A stretch of DNA of 64,000 nucleotides from positions 200,629 to 264,628 of the forward strand of contig CAJUTR010000001.1 of assembly GCA_910589665.1 (NCBI GenBank), written 5' to 3'. Positions 25,786-35,675 of the stretch are shown here, piece by piece (the stretch's first letter is position 1; every line of letters starts with the position of its first letter). The DNA is from an uncultured Eubacterium sp. Lineage in GTDB: Bacteria; Bacillota; Clostridia; Lachnospirales; Lachnospiraceae. The notes under the pieces were generated by a model that was not told the origin of the DNA, made no database searches, and saw only the letters and a list, made by a program, of their open reading frames with translations. The position numbers were made by a program, and so were the translations under genes.

Positions 25786-28700
25786 ATGAAACAGACAAAC
25801 AAAGGTAAAAGCTTGTCAAAGCGGGTGTTGAGCATCGTTATGGCGCTGGCGTTTGTTGTCAGCGGCCTGCAGATTTCGAGAAATCCGGCTGTCGTGAAGA
25901 ATGTCAGGGCGGCTTCGACAAGCAGTACGATGGAGACAGAAACATATTTGGATGAGCGCTATGTCAAGGATACCGAGGTGCTGCGGTTTTATAAGATCCT
26001 AGCGAATGCGGAGCGGATGGGAGATCTGTCCGAGGTAGATGGCGTACCAGCAAGCCAGGTGCTGCAGAATTGTACGTCGTCAGACTACACGAAAGATGTA
26101 TACGGTACATATCTGACGGAATATAAGGGCAAGATCAATTTTTCTGGACTGACGATCAAAAACGTAGACGGTATCGGATGGGCCAGGTCAGCGACAGAGA
26201 TCGATCTGTCAGGCGCTGTGTTTACGAATGCGCTGACTGAGATTCCGGCCAATGAGTTTGCGGCCTGCAAGGCGCTGGAGAAGATCGTCCTGCCGGGTAC
26301 GGTCAAAAAGATTGGCGGAAATGCGTTTGAGTCGTGTTTGAAGCTTCGTACACTGATGATCGGAAGCGGTACGGACGGCATTGTTGACCTGACTAATGTA
26401 GATGAGGTCGGTGCGTCCGCATTTAGCAGTTGTTCGAGTATGGAAGAGGTGAAGTTCGCGCCGTATGGAACGCATGCTTCGGAATTGAAGATTGGCGCGA
26501 ATGCGTTTTCATCCTGCGCGAAGATCAAACAGATTGAAATTCCGATCAAGGCAGCGGACAATCTCGGCGCGAATGCGTTTGAAAATTGTGAGAGTCTCGT
26601 GAAGGTTGGCTTGCAGAATGATCTGAACTATGTGAGTAATGCCTTATTTAAGGGGGCAAGTACCGCTAGCGTGGAAGGACTGTTATTGTATATCATTGAG
26701 CAGGGGGAGGACAGTGTGAGCCGCCTGCCGGAACAGGTTACTTACATAGGCGACCAGTGTTTTTCCGACGCCAATATGAAAACAATGGATCTGACTCGTT
26801 GTACCAAACTTGTCAAGATCAACCAATATGCGTTTTCTAGTTCAAATTGGACACTACAGGAGCTGATCCTGCCTTTGTCACTAAAAGAAATTGAGATTAT
26901 GGCGTTTAATGCCTGCAAATTGGACTCACTTGCGATTCCGGAAAATTGTTCTGTGATCGGCGAAGGGGCATTTGCCAGGTCAGGCCTTTCTTCTGTGCAG
27001 CTTCCAAAAACGTTAAAAGAAATCAAGAAAGAGACATTTAGGGAATGTAAATATCTGCGCGGCGAGGATATCACCATCGCAGCCGGTTCCGTTTTGGATA
27101 CGATCGGAGAAAGAGCGTTTACAGATTGTAAACAGCTGGGAACGACTGCATTCCTGAAAGATTTACAGAATCTGACCACGATTGGGGATGAAGCATTTTC
27201 AAATTGTTATGAAGTATTTAAAGTAAACAATACGACCGAGCAGAGTAATCTATATGGAGATAAACGGATCCTCAGCGGACTGGAAGAGATCATCCTTCCG
27301 GACTGTGTCCAAACGCTCGGCGTACGTGTTTTTGCGGATAACTACGCGCTGCGTAAAGCAGATCTGGGAACTGGAGTGATCCATCTCCCGGATAAGGCAT
27401 TCTTTAATTCCCGAGCGACGGCATCCAAGTCCGGTGCCTGCTTGGAAACGGTCATTGTATCGGGGAATCTTCAGAGTATTGGTGAAGAAGCATTTGCCAA
27501 TCAGTCAAGGCTGCACACGATCGGATACCGAGACGGAAGTACGAAAACGGTCGCAGACGGGGTGATCCAGTTTAAAGAAGGTCTCCTGTCCGTTGGTGCA
27601 AAGGCATTTTCAGGCTGCGGAATCCAGAGCAGTTTTGCAACAACTGCAGCAGAAGCTTATGTGAAAAAGGGTGCGGTGAAAGATACCTATTCGGCTGGTT
27701 GCAGTAAATTCCTCATATATGATTATGAAAATGTGGGAAAAGAAGATAATTACTGCCGGATTGGATATATCAATGAAAACGATATTGCGAATACAGCCGA
27801 TTTGATCAAAGATGGTGATTACGCTTCGTTAGGCGGTTTGACGGAAAGCGGCACAGAAAAATATGAACTCGTCCGTCTTGTTGCCAAAGAGATGTACGTG
27901 ACTGGAAAAGCGTCGGTTGTGCCGACAGAGGGGGCACAGGCATTCTCGTTCTTTTCTACGTATGATGCGGAGTCGGAAGCATATCAAAACCGCTTATTCT
28001 GCAGTTCGAATACGATGAATGTCGTGTATTTTGGCGCAGATGCGATATCGACAGCCGTATCCAAAGAACCGGTGGTGGGAGCGCAGGCGGTCTGGACTTC
28101 GGTTAGCGGAAACCATGCAGTTCCGAACGTGGCAGTTCCCAATGTTCTTTCAAGGTCGTTTACAGTTGCCTATGTGTTTGGGGTGGAAAATGTGATCATC
28201 CCGGATTCAGTCATTGATGATAAATTAGGAGAACAAGCTTTTGAAGGGTGTATTAACCTGAATGAAGTAACGTTGTCTAAAAACCTCACAGAGATCAAGA
28301 GTGGTACGTTTGCCGGCGCCGGCATGGAAGTTTTAAATCCCTTAAATACTTCAACCGAGGCAAAATATGATGATTACTATGGACTTAGGACGGTAAAAAG
28401 TTCCGAGGCAGGAAGTGTTACGATTCCGAACAGCGTAAAAACGATAGGTGCGAATGCGTTTAGCAACTGTTACAATCTCCTGTTGCAGACGAAAGGCGGC
28501 AGTTCATTTGGAACAAGTGTGCAAAGTATCGGCGATGGCGCTTTTAAAAATTGCGTCTCGTTGGACAGCATCCGATTTCCAACGACGCTGAAGACGATTG
28601 GCAGGGAAGCCTTTGCCGAGTGCAGCGTTCAGGAGCAGAAACAGAAAGAGCTTATAGAGAATAGTACGGGCAAGAGATATACGTACTGGTGTAACAAGAA

Positions 28701-31404
28701 AGAGTATGGGACGAAAGGTGAGAAAAAGAAGGGGTTACATGAGATTGATTTTACAGCGGCTACGAAGCTGGAGAGCATAGGAGCAGGAGCCTTTAAACGG
28801 TCAAATGTAGAGACCATCAACCTGACGGATTCGCCGCTCGTCCAGATTCCAGATAATCTGTTTGAACAGTGTACGTTCTTAAAGACGATCACATTTCAGG
28901 ATAAGACAGAAAGCGTCGGTTCTAATGTGCTGAAAGATAACATTAACATTTCTTTGATCCGTGTGCCGGCAAATGCTGTTTTGAAGAAGGACATGATTTC
29001 CGGAGCATTTGGGAAACGGGTAGCGGATTCCGATCCGACTCTCGTATTGGATTACAATGAAAAGGAGACGATCATCCTTCCAATCGGTTCTAGTGTGCGC
29101 CTTCCGATCCGAGCAGTCAACAAAGACAATATCAACGGAAAAGTAAAGATATCGGCAGGCGGTAAGGAGACGATCATCGGAAAAGAAAATGCCTATAAGG
29201 GGATGTACGCAGAGCTTCTTACGAGTGATGATCCGTATTCCTTTGTCCTGTATGGTACAGAATATATCAACGATCCGGTTACGGTAAATATTGTTGTTTC
29301 GACGAGCCATCAGTGTGCCGGTTTCGAAGGGTATATGATCAGTCCGCATGAGTTCAATTTTCAGGTGAAAGTACAGGATCAGCCAACCGACAAGATTACG
29401 GTATCCGCGGCGGCAGACAATTACGTAAAAAATAATCCGTCGATGTATGTCGAGAATTCCTCGAGCAAGATCCTCTACCTTCCGTTCGGGAAAGATGCCT
29501 CGACGAAAGGCGTGACGCTGACGGCGGATCTGGAGCCTCTCGGGACGACGAGCGAGGTCGAGTGGACGTCGGATAATCCGGCTATCACGATCAGCGATAT
29601 GAAGTACGAAAAAGGGAGCGGGGTCGCTACCGCCGTCATCCAGTCAACCGAGATCGGGGACGGCATCGTGACAGTTAAATCCGGCGAAAAAACGGATAAG
29701 ATCCATGTATACAGCGTGATCCCGGTCGCTGCCTCCAATGGCCTTACGTGTACGACAGGAGGTACTTTCCTCGGAACGAATCTGACACCGAATGGAAGCA
29801 ACAACCCATACGGCTTATCGATCGGTGACGAGGACCAGCTTATCATCCACGCCGATTATGGAACGACGGACTATACCGAGGAGCAGATCGCTTCTTATGG
29901 GGAGAAATGGGTATTCCAGACGTCAGATGAAACGGTGATGTCGGTCAAAGAGGATGGAACGATCAAGGCATTAAAAGAAGGGGACGCGGTCATTACGGTT
30001 TCAGCGCAGGGAAGCGGCCAAAAACTGCAGTTCTATTTCCATGTCGCGGACCAGTTTAATTATACGCCGGCTTCCATCCTGATCAGCGGTGATCATGTGA
30101 TGGAAAACGACAAAAAGCAGCTGCAGCTCACGATGAACATAGGTGAAAATGCGAACTTATCTGCGAAAGTCGTACCTTCCAATGCCGCGCAGGATGTGAC
30201 ATGGGAAGTGACAGGAGGCGATAAGTCGTGTGTATCGGTCGATGAGAATGGTGTCGTATCTGCGCTCAAGCGAGGAACCGGAACGATCATCACGGTTTCT
30301 TCGAAAGAGGCGCCGGCGGTAAAAGCGTCTATTATCATTAACGTAAATGCGCCGGCGACTGGTTTGAGGATTCTAAATGGGGATCTAACGCTCGATATTG
30401 GAAAGTCTATGACGATCAGTAAGACGACGAGAGAGGGCGATGCGAGAGGATTCTTTGTATCACCGGTTGATTCGACGGATGACATTGCATGGACCAGCAG
30501 CAACGAGGGCGTCCTTTCTGTAACCAGTTCGAATGCGCAGGGAGTGACGATCAAGGCGGTAGCCGCCGGGACGGCGATACTGACCGGAACGACATCGTCG
30601 GGTGTCAGCGCATCGATCCAGGTAACTGTACCAGTTACGAAGATTCCGGTGAATGGCATCCTCGTTGATAAACAAGTGACGATCAATGTCGGCAGTTCCC
30701 ACCAGCTCCGTCCGCAGATCCAGCCGGCGAATGCCAATGAGAGTGTAACCTATACGTATCAATCTGCGAATGTAAAAATTGCTACGGTCGATGCGAACGG
30801 TTTGATCCGAGCTGTCGCACCGGGGACGGTGTACATAACCGTAAAGACGAATACGAACCGGATGGCAAACTGTCAGGTTGTCGTAAAGGCCCCCGCGAAA
30901 AAGGTTGTACTTGCCGCAAAAAACAGGCCGAGCGCGAAGAAGGTTTATGTGACGAAAGGACAGAGCATTTACCTGAAGGTAATGATGACGCCGAAGGATT
31001 CGACGGATAAGGTAACGTATAAGTCAAGTAGATCAAAGATTGCCGCGGTAAATGCGAGCGGCATCGTAACGGCTAAGAAGAAAGGAACCGCCAAGATCAC
31101 AGCGACAGCATCTTCGAAGAAAAAGGCGACGATTACGGTCATTGTCCAAAAGAAGGCGGTGCCGTCGAAAAAAGTAACGGTAAAAGCTGCCAAAACGTTA
31201 AAGAGAGGAAAGACAACGCGGTTGACTGTGTCTCTCAGATCTGCGAAATCCACGGATACGGTTACGTTTGCCAGTAGCAACACGGCGATCGCACAGGTAG
31301 ATGAGTGCGGTTACGTAACAGCCTTAAAGAAGAAGGGAACGGTAAAGATTACCGTGACGGCTTCTTCCGGTAAAAAGGTGACGAAGAAAATAAAAGTGAA
31401 ATAA
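25786..31404 (+). CDS. Giant secreted LRR_5 plus bacterial Ig-like surface protein
   Basis: 1872 residues from ATG 25786 (AAGGAGG upstream). Signal peptide about 1-45, ending NVRAAS. BspA-type LRR_5 repeats fill roughly residues 110-650 and 800-1065, with a non-repeat insert between. About residues 1200-1872 are five or six bacterial Ig-like group 2 domains, recognised by xxYxSSNxxIAxVxxxGxVTAxKxGTAxIT patterns. The last two are very lysine-rich and end IKVK. No LPXTG, SLH or choline-binding anchor is seen, so wall attachment may be electrostatic or the protein is released. The likely role is adhesion or matrix binding, by family analogy. Confidence 0.88.
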   Translation: MKQTNKGKSLSKRVLSIVMALAFVVSGLQISRNPAVVKNVRAASTSSTMETETYLDERYVKDTEVLRFYKILANAERMGDLSEVDGVPASQVLQNCTSSDYTKDVYGTYLTEYKGKINFSGLTIKNVDGIGWARSATEIDLSGAVFTNALTEIPANEFAACKALEKIVLPGTVKKIGGNAFESCLKLRTLMIGSGTDGIVDLTNVDEVGASAFSSCSSMEEVKFAPYGTHASELKIGANAFSSCAKIKQIEIPIKAADNLGANAFENCESLVKVGLQNDLNYVSNALFKGASTASVEGLLLYIIEQGEDSVSRLPEQVTYIGDQCFSDANMKTMDLTRCTKLVKINQYAFSSSNWTLQELILPLSLKEIEIMAFNACKLDSLAIPENCSVIGEGAFARSGLSSVQLPKTLKEIKKETFRECKYLRGEDITIAAGSVLDTIGERAFTDCKQLGTTAFLKDLQNLTTIGDEAFSNCYEVFKVNNTTEQSNLYGDKRILSGLEEIILPDCVQTLGVRVFADNYALRKADLGTGVIHLPDKAFFNSRATASKSGACLETVIVSGNLQSIGEEAFANQSRLHTIGYRDGSTKTVADGVIQFKEGLLSVGAKAFSGCGIQSSFATTAAEAYVKKGAVKDTYSAGCSKFLIYDYENVGKEDNYCRIGYINENDIANTADLIKDGDYASLGGLTESGTEKYELVRLVAKEMYVTGKASVVPTEGAQAFSFFSTYDAESEAYQNRLFCSSNTMNVVYFGADAISTAVSKEPVVGAQAVWTSVSGNHAVPNVAVPNVLSRSFTVAYVFGVENVIIPDSVIDDKLGEQAFEGCINLNEVTLSKNLTEIKSGTFAGAGMEVLNPLNTSTEAKYDDYYGLRTVKSSEAGSVTIPNSVKTIGANAFSNCYNLLLQTKGGSSFGTSVQSIGDGAFKNCVSLDSIRFPTTLKTIGREAFAECSVQEQKQKELIENSTGKRYTYWCNKKEYGTKGEKKKGLHEIDFTAATKLESIGAGAFKRSNVETINLTDSPLVQIPDNLFEQCTFLKTITFQDKTESVGSNVLKDNINISLIRVPANAVLKKDMISGAFGKRVADSDPTLVLDYNEKETIILPIGSSVRLPIRAVNKDNINGKVKISAGGKETIIGKENAYKGMYAELLTSDDPYSFVLYGTEYINDPVTVNIVVSTSHQCAGFEGYMISPHEFNFQVKVQDQPTDKITVSAAADNYVKNNPSMYVENSSSKILYLPFGKDASTKGVTLTADLEPLGTTSEVEWTSDNPAITISDMKYEKGSGVATAVIQSTEIGDGIVTVKSGEKTDKIHVYSVIPVAASNGLTCTTGGTFLGTNLTPNGSNNPYGLSIGDEDQLIIHADYGTTDYTEEQIASYGEKWVFQTSDETVMSVKEDGTIKALKEGDAVITVSAQGSGQKLQFYFHVADQFNYTPASILISGDHVMENDKKQLQLTMNIGENANLSAKVVPSNAAQDVTWEVTGGDKSCVSVDENGVVSALKRGTGTIITVSSKEAPAVKASIIINVNAPATGLRILNGDLTLDIGKSMTISKTTREGDARGFFVSPVDSTDDIAWTSSNEGVLSVTSSNAQGVTIKAVAAGTAILTGTTSSGVSASIQVTVPVTKIPVNGILVDKQVTINVGSSHQLRPQIQPANANESVTYTYQSANVKIATVDANGLIRAVAPGTVYITVKTNTNRMANCQVVVKAPAKKVVLAAKNRPSAKKVYVTKGQSIYLKVMMTPKDSTDKVTYKSSRSKIAAVNASGIVTAKKKGTAKITATASSKKKATITVIVQKKAVPSKKVTVKAAKTLKRGKTTRLTVSLRSAKSTDTVTFASSNTAIAQVDECGYVTALKKKGTVKITVTASSGKKVTKKIKVK

Positions 31405-31408
31405 GCAG

Positions 31409-31436
31409 ACATATAAAAACCCCTCCTGCATATACT
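31409..31436 (+). promoter_or_regulatory. Candidate sigma-E promoter of spoIVA
   Basis: ACATATA (31409-31415), 13 bases, CATATACT (31429-31436), against the Bacillus sigma-E consensus KMATATT-N13/14-CATACAHT. The -10 has one mismatch. Transcription would begin about 20 bases before the spoIVA start codon. spoIVA is sigma-E controlled in Bacillus. Confidence 0.6.
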
Positions 31437-31461
31437 GTAACAGTTGAGCAAGGGGGTTTTT
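31415..31461 (+). terminator. Terminator of the giant LRR gene, sharing bases with the spoIVA ribosome-binding site
   Basis: AAAAACCCCTccTGC pairs with GCAaGGGGGTTTTT, followed by more T. The 3' arm AAGGGGG is also the Shine-Dalgarno of spoIVA, and the loop contains the candidate sigma-E -10 element. Confidence 0.7.
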
Positions 31462-31463
31462 TT

Positions 31464-32942
31464 ATGGACAGTGGATATAATGTGTACGAGGATATAAACA
31501 AGAGAACCGGCGGAGAAATATATCTGGGCGTCGTAGGACCCGTCCGAACCGGAAAAAGTACATTTATAAAAAATTTTATGGAGTTGATGGTCATACCGGA
31601 GCTTTCCGATGAGGGAGAGCGGCAGAGGACGATCGATGAGCTCCCGCAATCTTCCGATGGAAAGACCATCATGACGACAGAACCGAAATTTGTCCCCAAG
31701 GATGGGGCTTGGATCACGCTGCCAAGCGGCGCGAAGGGCAGGATCCGTCTGATCGACTGTGTAGGTTTTGTCGTAAAGGATGCGGTCGGCTATATGGAGG
31801 AAGACCGGGAACGGATGGTGAAGACGCCGTGGTCGCCGCAGGAGATCCCATTTGAGAAGGCAGCGGAGCTCGGAACAAAGAAGGTGATCGGCGAGCATTC
31901 CAATATTGGCATTATCGTGACGACAGATGGCAGTTTTACGCAATTGTCAAGAGAGCAGTATATCGAGGGAGAGGAACGGACCGTATTAGAATGCCAGAAA
32001 GCTGGTAAGCCGACGATCATCATTTTAAATACATCGTATCCCCGCAGCGACCAAACGCAGAAGCTGGCGGCGGAGATGGAACAGAAGTATGGGTTGAGCG
32101 TACTGCCGCTGAATTGTAAAGAGTTGGAGAAGGAGGATATATATAGTATTATGGAGACGATCTTGTCCGATTTCCCGATTGGGAGAATCAACTTTTTCCT
32201 GCCGAAATGGGTGGAATTTTTGGATCGGGAGCACTGGCTGAAAAAAGACCTTCTGGAGCAGTGCCGCGAGATGCTGATGAATATGAGGGTCATGCGTGAT
32301 GTTACGAAGGAGAGCGTAACGTTAGAGGCAGATTATATTAAAGGCGTTTACATACAGGATAAACAGCTGGAAAACGGGCAGGTTAATATTTCCGTTGAAT
32401 TTGAGGAACATTACTATTATGAAATATTGAGTGATATGATCGGGACACCGATCACTGGCGAGTATGAATTGATCGCGACGCTGAAAGAACTGGCGGGAAA
32501 GAGGGCGGAATTCGAGTCGATCGGCACGGCGTGTGAACAGGTCAAAGGGCGCGGGTACGGGATCGTCACACCGACGATGGAAGAAATCGAGATCGCGGAT
32601 CCCGAACTGATCAAACACGGGAATAAATACGGGGTAAAGATCAAGGCGGTCTGCCCGTCTCTTCATCTGATCCAGGCAAATATCGAGACGGAAATCGCGC
32701 CGATCGTCGGGAGTGAGGAGCAGGCAAAAGATCTGATCGAATACATTGAATCAAACAGTAAAGAAAATCCGGATGGCATTTTTGATACAAATATCTTTGG
32801 AAAAACGATCCGGCAGCTCGTGGACGACGGCATTATGAATAAAGTGAACCGGCTGACAGAAGAGAGCCAGGTGAAACTGCAGGATACGATCCAAAAGGTT
32901 GTAAACGATTCCAACGGCGGACTCGTCTGCATCATCATATGA
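31464..32942 (+). CDS. spoIVA: Stage IV sporulation protein A (spore coat ATPase)
   Basis: 492 residues, matching SpoIVA length and sequence from end to end: VYEDINKRTGGEIYLGVVGP, Walker A GPVRTGKST (residues 25-33), TTEPKFVP, SPTE/LNTSYPRS regions and a hydrophobic C-terminus GGLVCIII. SpoIVA hydrolyses ATP to polymerise around the forespore and is the base layer of the spore coat. It stands alone, flanked by terminators. This is the clearest evidence that the organism belongs to a spore-forming lineage. Confidence 0.97.
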   Translation: MDSGYNVYEDINKRTGGEIYLGVVGPVRTGKSTFIKNFMELMVIPELSDEGERQRTIDELPQSSDGKTIMTTEPKFVPKDGAWITLPSGAKGRIRLIDCVGFVVKDAVGYMEEDRERMVKTPWSPQEIPFEKAAELGTKKVIGEHSNIGIIVTTDGSFTQLSREQYIEGEERTVLECQKAGKPTIIILNTSYPRSDQTQKLAAEMEQKYGLSVLPLNCKELEKEDIYSIMETILSDFPIGRINFFLPKWVEFLDREHWLKKDLLEQCREMLMNMRVMRDVTKESVTLEADYIKGVYIQDKQLENGQVNISVEFEEHYYYEILSDMIGTPITGEYELIATLKELAGKRAEFESIGTACEQVKGRGYGIVTPTMEEIEIADPELIKHGNKYGVKIKAVCPSLHLIQANIETEIAPIVGSEEQAKDLIEYIESNSKENPDGIFDTNIFGKTIRQLVDDGIMNKVNRLTEESQVKLQDTIQKVVNDSNGGLVCIII

Positions 32943-32980
32943 CACCAGCTCAGACGGCTGGCTATGTTTTCTGAATAGAA

Positions 32981-33040
32981 TCCCTCCTTTTTCTCAATAC
33001 TACGAATGGGTGGTTTGGGAAATCAGGAGGGAATTTTATT
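32981..33040 (+). terminator. Long-loop terminator after spoIVA
   Basis: TCCCTCCT (32981-32988) pairs with AGGAGGGA (33025-33032), followed by ATTTTATTT. The 36-base loop makes it weaker than the others here. Confidence 0.55.
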
Positions 33041-33059
33041 TCCAGATAGGAGGCTGGTT

Positions 33060-34289
33060 ATGACATTTGAGGAGTTGTATAAGCGGGTGTTACGGGACAA
33101 GCTAAAAGGAAAAAAAGAGTTTGAGGGAGTGCCGAAAAAGAAGCTGGATTGTCTGCTGCACCCGGAGAAATATCCGCTCGTATGGAAAAATGAACCGTGT
33201 GACTGCAGCGATCCGAAATGTGTGACAGCATGTATGTTCCAGGCGTTGGAAGTAAAGGATGGAAAGGCGGAACTGAATCCGGATAATTGTGTTGGGTGCG
33301 CCCGCTGTATCGAGGAATGCGAGAGGAAAAACCTTACATTCAGCCGCGATGCAATCCGTGCTGTGGAGATCATAAAGGAGGCGAAACAAGCGGGAAAATC
33401 CGTTTACGCGTTGATGGCGCCTGCCTTTATCGGCCAGTTTGGCGAAGGTGCCACGCCGGGAAAGGTGCGCAGCGCGCTAAAAGGGATGGGATTTACTGGT
33501 ATGATCGAAGTGGCAGCGTTCGCCGATATACTGACATTGAAAGAATCGTTGGAGTTTACGGAAAACGTGGGGCAGGAAAACGGCTTCCAGCTCACGAGCT
33601 GCTGCTGTCCGATCTGGATTTCGCTGATCCGGAAAGACTTTTCAAAAATTGTAAAACATCTACCGGCATCGGTTTCTCCGATGATCGCGTGCGGACGCAT
33701 TGCCAAAGCGCTGCATGAGGGATGCAAAACGATCTTCATTGGCCCCTGTCTGGCGAAAAAGGCGGAGATCCGCGAACCAGATCTCGTGGGTGACATTGAT
33801 TGTGTCTTGACGTTTGAGGAACTAAAAGACATGTTTGAGGCGTTATCGGTGGATATCCCTGGAATGGAAGAAGATGAAAATGAACATTCCGCGGCTGCAG
33901 GCAGGATGTATGCCAGGACGGGCGGCGTGAGCAGGGCGGTCAAAGAGTGCGTTGAGAGCATTCTTCCGGGAGCTGATTTGAAACCGGTCTGTGCGTGTGG
34001 GACAATGGAATGTAAAAATATGCTGCAGAGCATTTTGGATGGAAAAGCAGATGGTAACTTTTTTGAGGGAATGGCATGTCCCGGCGGCTGCGTCGGGGGG
34101 CCAAAAAGAAATATTGAGATGGAACAAGCGACGAAATTGGTCGATGATTATACAGAGGAAGCGAAATATCGTACACCCGGAGAAAACCCGTATGTCCTGG
34201 ATCTGATCCAGAGACTTGGTTTCCAGACAATTGAAGATTTTTTGGAAAATAGCAGTATTTTGGCAAGGGAACCATTTACCGCGGTGTAA
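33060..34289 (+). CDS. [FeFe]-hydrogenase-like iron-sulfur protein
   Basis: 409 residues. Ferredoxin-like N-terminus with an irregular set CDCSDPKCVTAC (Cys47, 49, 54, 58) and a canonical CVGCARCIEEC (Cys77-87). The hydrogenase large-subunit domain follows, with H-cluster motifs TSCCCPIW (179-186), IGPCLAKKAE (Cys230) and EGMACPGGCVGG (Cys340, Cys344). All four H-cluster cysteine positions are kept, but P1 has an extra Cys and P2 has Gly where catalytic enzymes have Met (MPC). This suggests a putative sensory or non-evolving type (group C/D-like) rather than a bulk H2 producer. ATG after AGGAGG; no partner subunits nearby. Confidence 0.8.
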   Translation: MTFEELYKRVLRDKLKGKKEFEGVPKKKLDCLLHPEKYPLVWKNEPCDCSDPKCVTACMFQALEVKDGKAELNPDNCVGCARCIEECERKNLTFSRDAIRAVEIIKEAKQAGKSVYALMAPAFIGQFGEGATPGKVRSALKGMGFTGMIEVAAFADILTLKESLEFTENVGQENGFQLTSCCCPIWISLIRKDFSKIVKHLPASVSPMIACGRIAKALHEGCKTIFIGPCLAKKAEIREPDLVGDIDCVLTFEELKDMFEALSVDIPGMEEDENEHSAAAGRMYARTGGVSRAVKECVESILPGADLKPVCACGTMECKNMLQSILDGKADGNFFEGMACPGGCVGGPKRNIEMEQATKLVDDYTEEAKYRTPGENPYVLDLIQRLGFQTIEDFLENSSILAREPFTAV

Positions 34290-34321
34290 ACACAGAAAAG
34301 AAAAAATATTTCGTATAGTCC

Positions 34322-34350
34322 TTGACAATGTGCAATTGAATTGTTATAAT
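34322..34350 (+). promoter_or_regulatory. Consensus sigma-A promoter before the NlpC/P60 gene
   Basis: TTGACA (34322-34327), 17 bases, TATAAT (34345-34350): a perfect match. It leaves an untranslated leader of about 70 bases containing A/T-rich dyads (AATTGTAACAATT). Confidence 0.92.
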
Positions 34351-34429
34351 TTCGGTGAAAGATTTAATAAAATTGTAACAATTGAAACAGTTGGCAGTTG
34401 ATAGTTGATTTGGAGAGGTAAAATATACG

Positions 34430-35635
34430 ATGAATATACTAAATAAGAGATATGTTAAATATGCGGCGATTGGAGTTTTGGCGGCAGGAATCATTTCGGT
34501 TCCGGTCAGGGCAGCTTTTTTGGCGACGGAGAAGCCGATGGCAGGCGCAACTGTAGTGGTGGAGGAGTACAGTCAGAATGTAGCAAATGGTGCGGTTTCC
34601 CACCCGGCAGTCGAAGTGGCTGCGGAAGCGGCGGATCCGTCCGTGCCGATTGCGCCAGCTGTGACAGAGGAACCGGAAGACGAACATGTCAACCTGAACC
34701 TCAATTACAGCCGGCTTGGTATCGCGAGTAAGGTGGATACGTATCTGAATGTGAGGAAAAGACCTTCAGAGAGTTCGAAAATAGTCGGAAAGCTGACGAA
34801 AAACGCCGGCTGCCACATTTATAAAGTAAGAAAAGGCTGGGCTAAGATGGTATCCGGAAAAGTGACCGGATGGGTGAAGGCGAGTTACATTGTTACCGAT
34901 GATAAGGCGGAACAGCTCGCGACGAAAGTAGGACGTGAGTGTGTCGAGATCAAGGCAGATTCCCTGCGTGTGAGAGCGCTTCCGACGACGGATGCGCCGA
35001 TCTATTCGATCGTGTCCGAGGGAGAGGAGTTTGTGATCCGCAAACAGCATCTTACGATGAATTTTGTAAATAAAGTGATTCGCAAACAGAAGATTTCAAA
35101 AGATTTTATTGACCGGGCAGGCGGTATGGAAGCGATCCAGGCAAATCTGGATAACTGGGTGTGTATCCGCGTAGATAATGAACTAGCATTTGTGGCAAAG
35201 GAATTTGTGACAGAGCAGTATTCCCTGAAGAGGGCGGTAAAAGTGGGAACACTTTCTGCAAATTCCTCCGATGGTGTTTCGTCGAGTCAGGTATCGATCG
35301 CCGAGTATGCGAAACAATTCCTCGGAAATCGTTATGTATGGGGCGGGGCAAGCCTGACAAACGGTGCGGATTGTTCCGGATTTACGATGAGCCTGTATGC
35401 GAAATACGGTCATTCGCTTCCGCACAACGCGGCAGCACAGGCATCTGTGACGAGGTCGGTATCCTCACCGAAACCGGGAGACCTATTCTTCTACAGCAAT
35501 GGAAGCCGGATCAACCATGTGGCAATGTATATCGGAAACGGACTTGTGATCCATGCTAGTAATCCGAGCGACGGTATCAAGATTTCCAACGCGTATTACA
35601 GACATCCGGTTAAGATTGGCCGTGTCATGAACTGA
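34430..35635 (+). CDS. Secreted SH3-NlpC/P60 peptidoglycan endopeptidase
   Basis: 401 residues. Signal/anchor segment about 10-30 (VLAAGIISVPVRAAF), then two bacterial SH3 domains (about 100-160 with LNVRKRPS, and 170-205 with LRVRALP). The C-terminal NlpC/P60 domain (about 285-401) has Cys315 in NGADCSGF and His363 in INHVAMYIG. It would cut stem peptides in the wall during growth or separation. The consensus promoter predicts strong vegetative expression. The bofC-like gene follows but has its own promoter candidate. Confidence 0.93.
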   Translation: MNILNKRYVKYAAIGVLAAGIISVPVRAAFLATEKPMAGATVVVEEYSQNVANGAVSHPAVEVAAEAADPSVPIAPAVTEEPEDEHVNLNLNYSRLGIASKVDTYLNVRKRPSESSKIVGKLTKNAGCHIYKVRKGWAKMVSGKVTGWVKASYIVTDDKAEQLATKVGRECVEIKADSLRVRALPTTDAPIYSIVSEGEEFVIRKQHLTMNFVNKVIRKQKISKDFIDRAGGMEAIQANLDNWVCIRVDNELAFVAKEFVTEQYSLKRAVKVGTLSANSSDGVSSSQVSIAEYAKQFLGNRYVWGGASLTNGADCSGFTMSLYAKYGHSLPHNAAAQASVTRSVSSPKPGDLFFYSNGSRINHVAMYIGNGLVIHASNPSDGIKISNAYYRHPVKIGRVMN

Positions 35636-35675
35636 TTGAATCGGGTTTGACAGCATTGTCAGACGATAACAAAAT

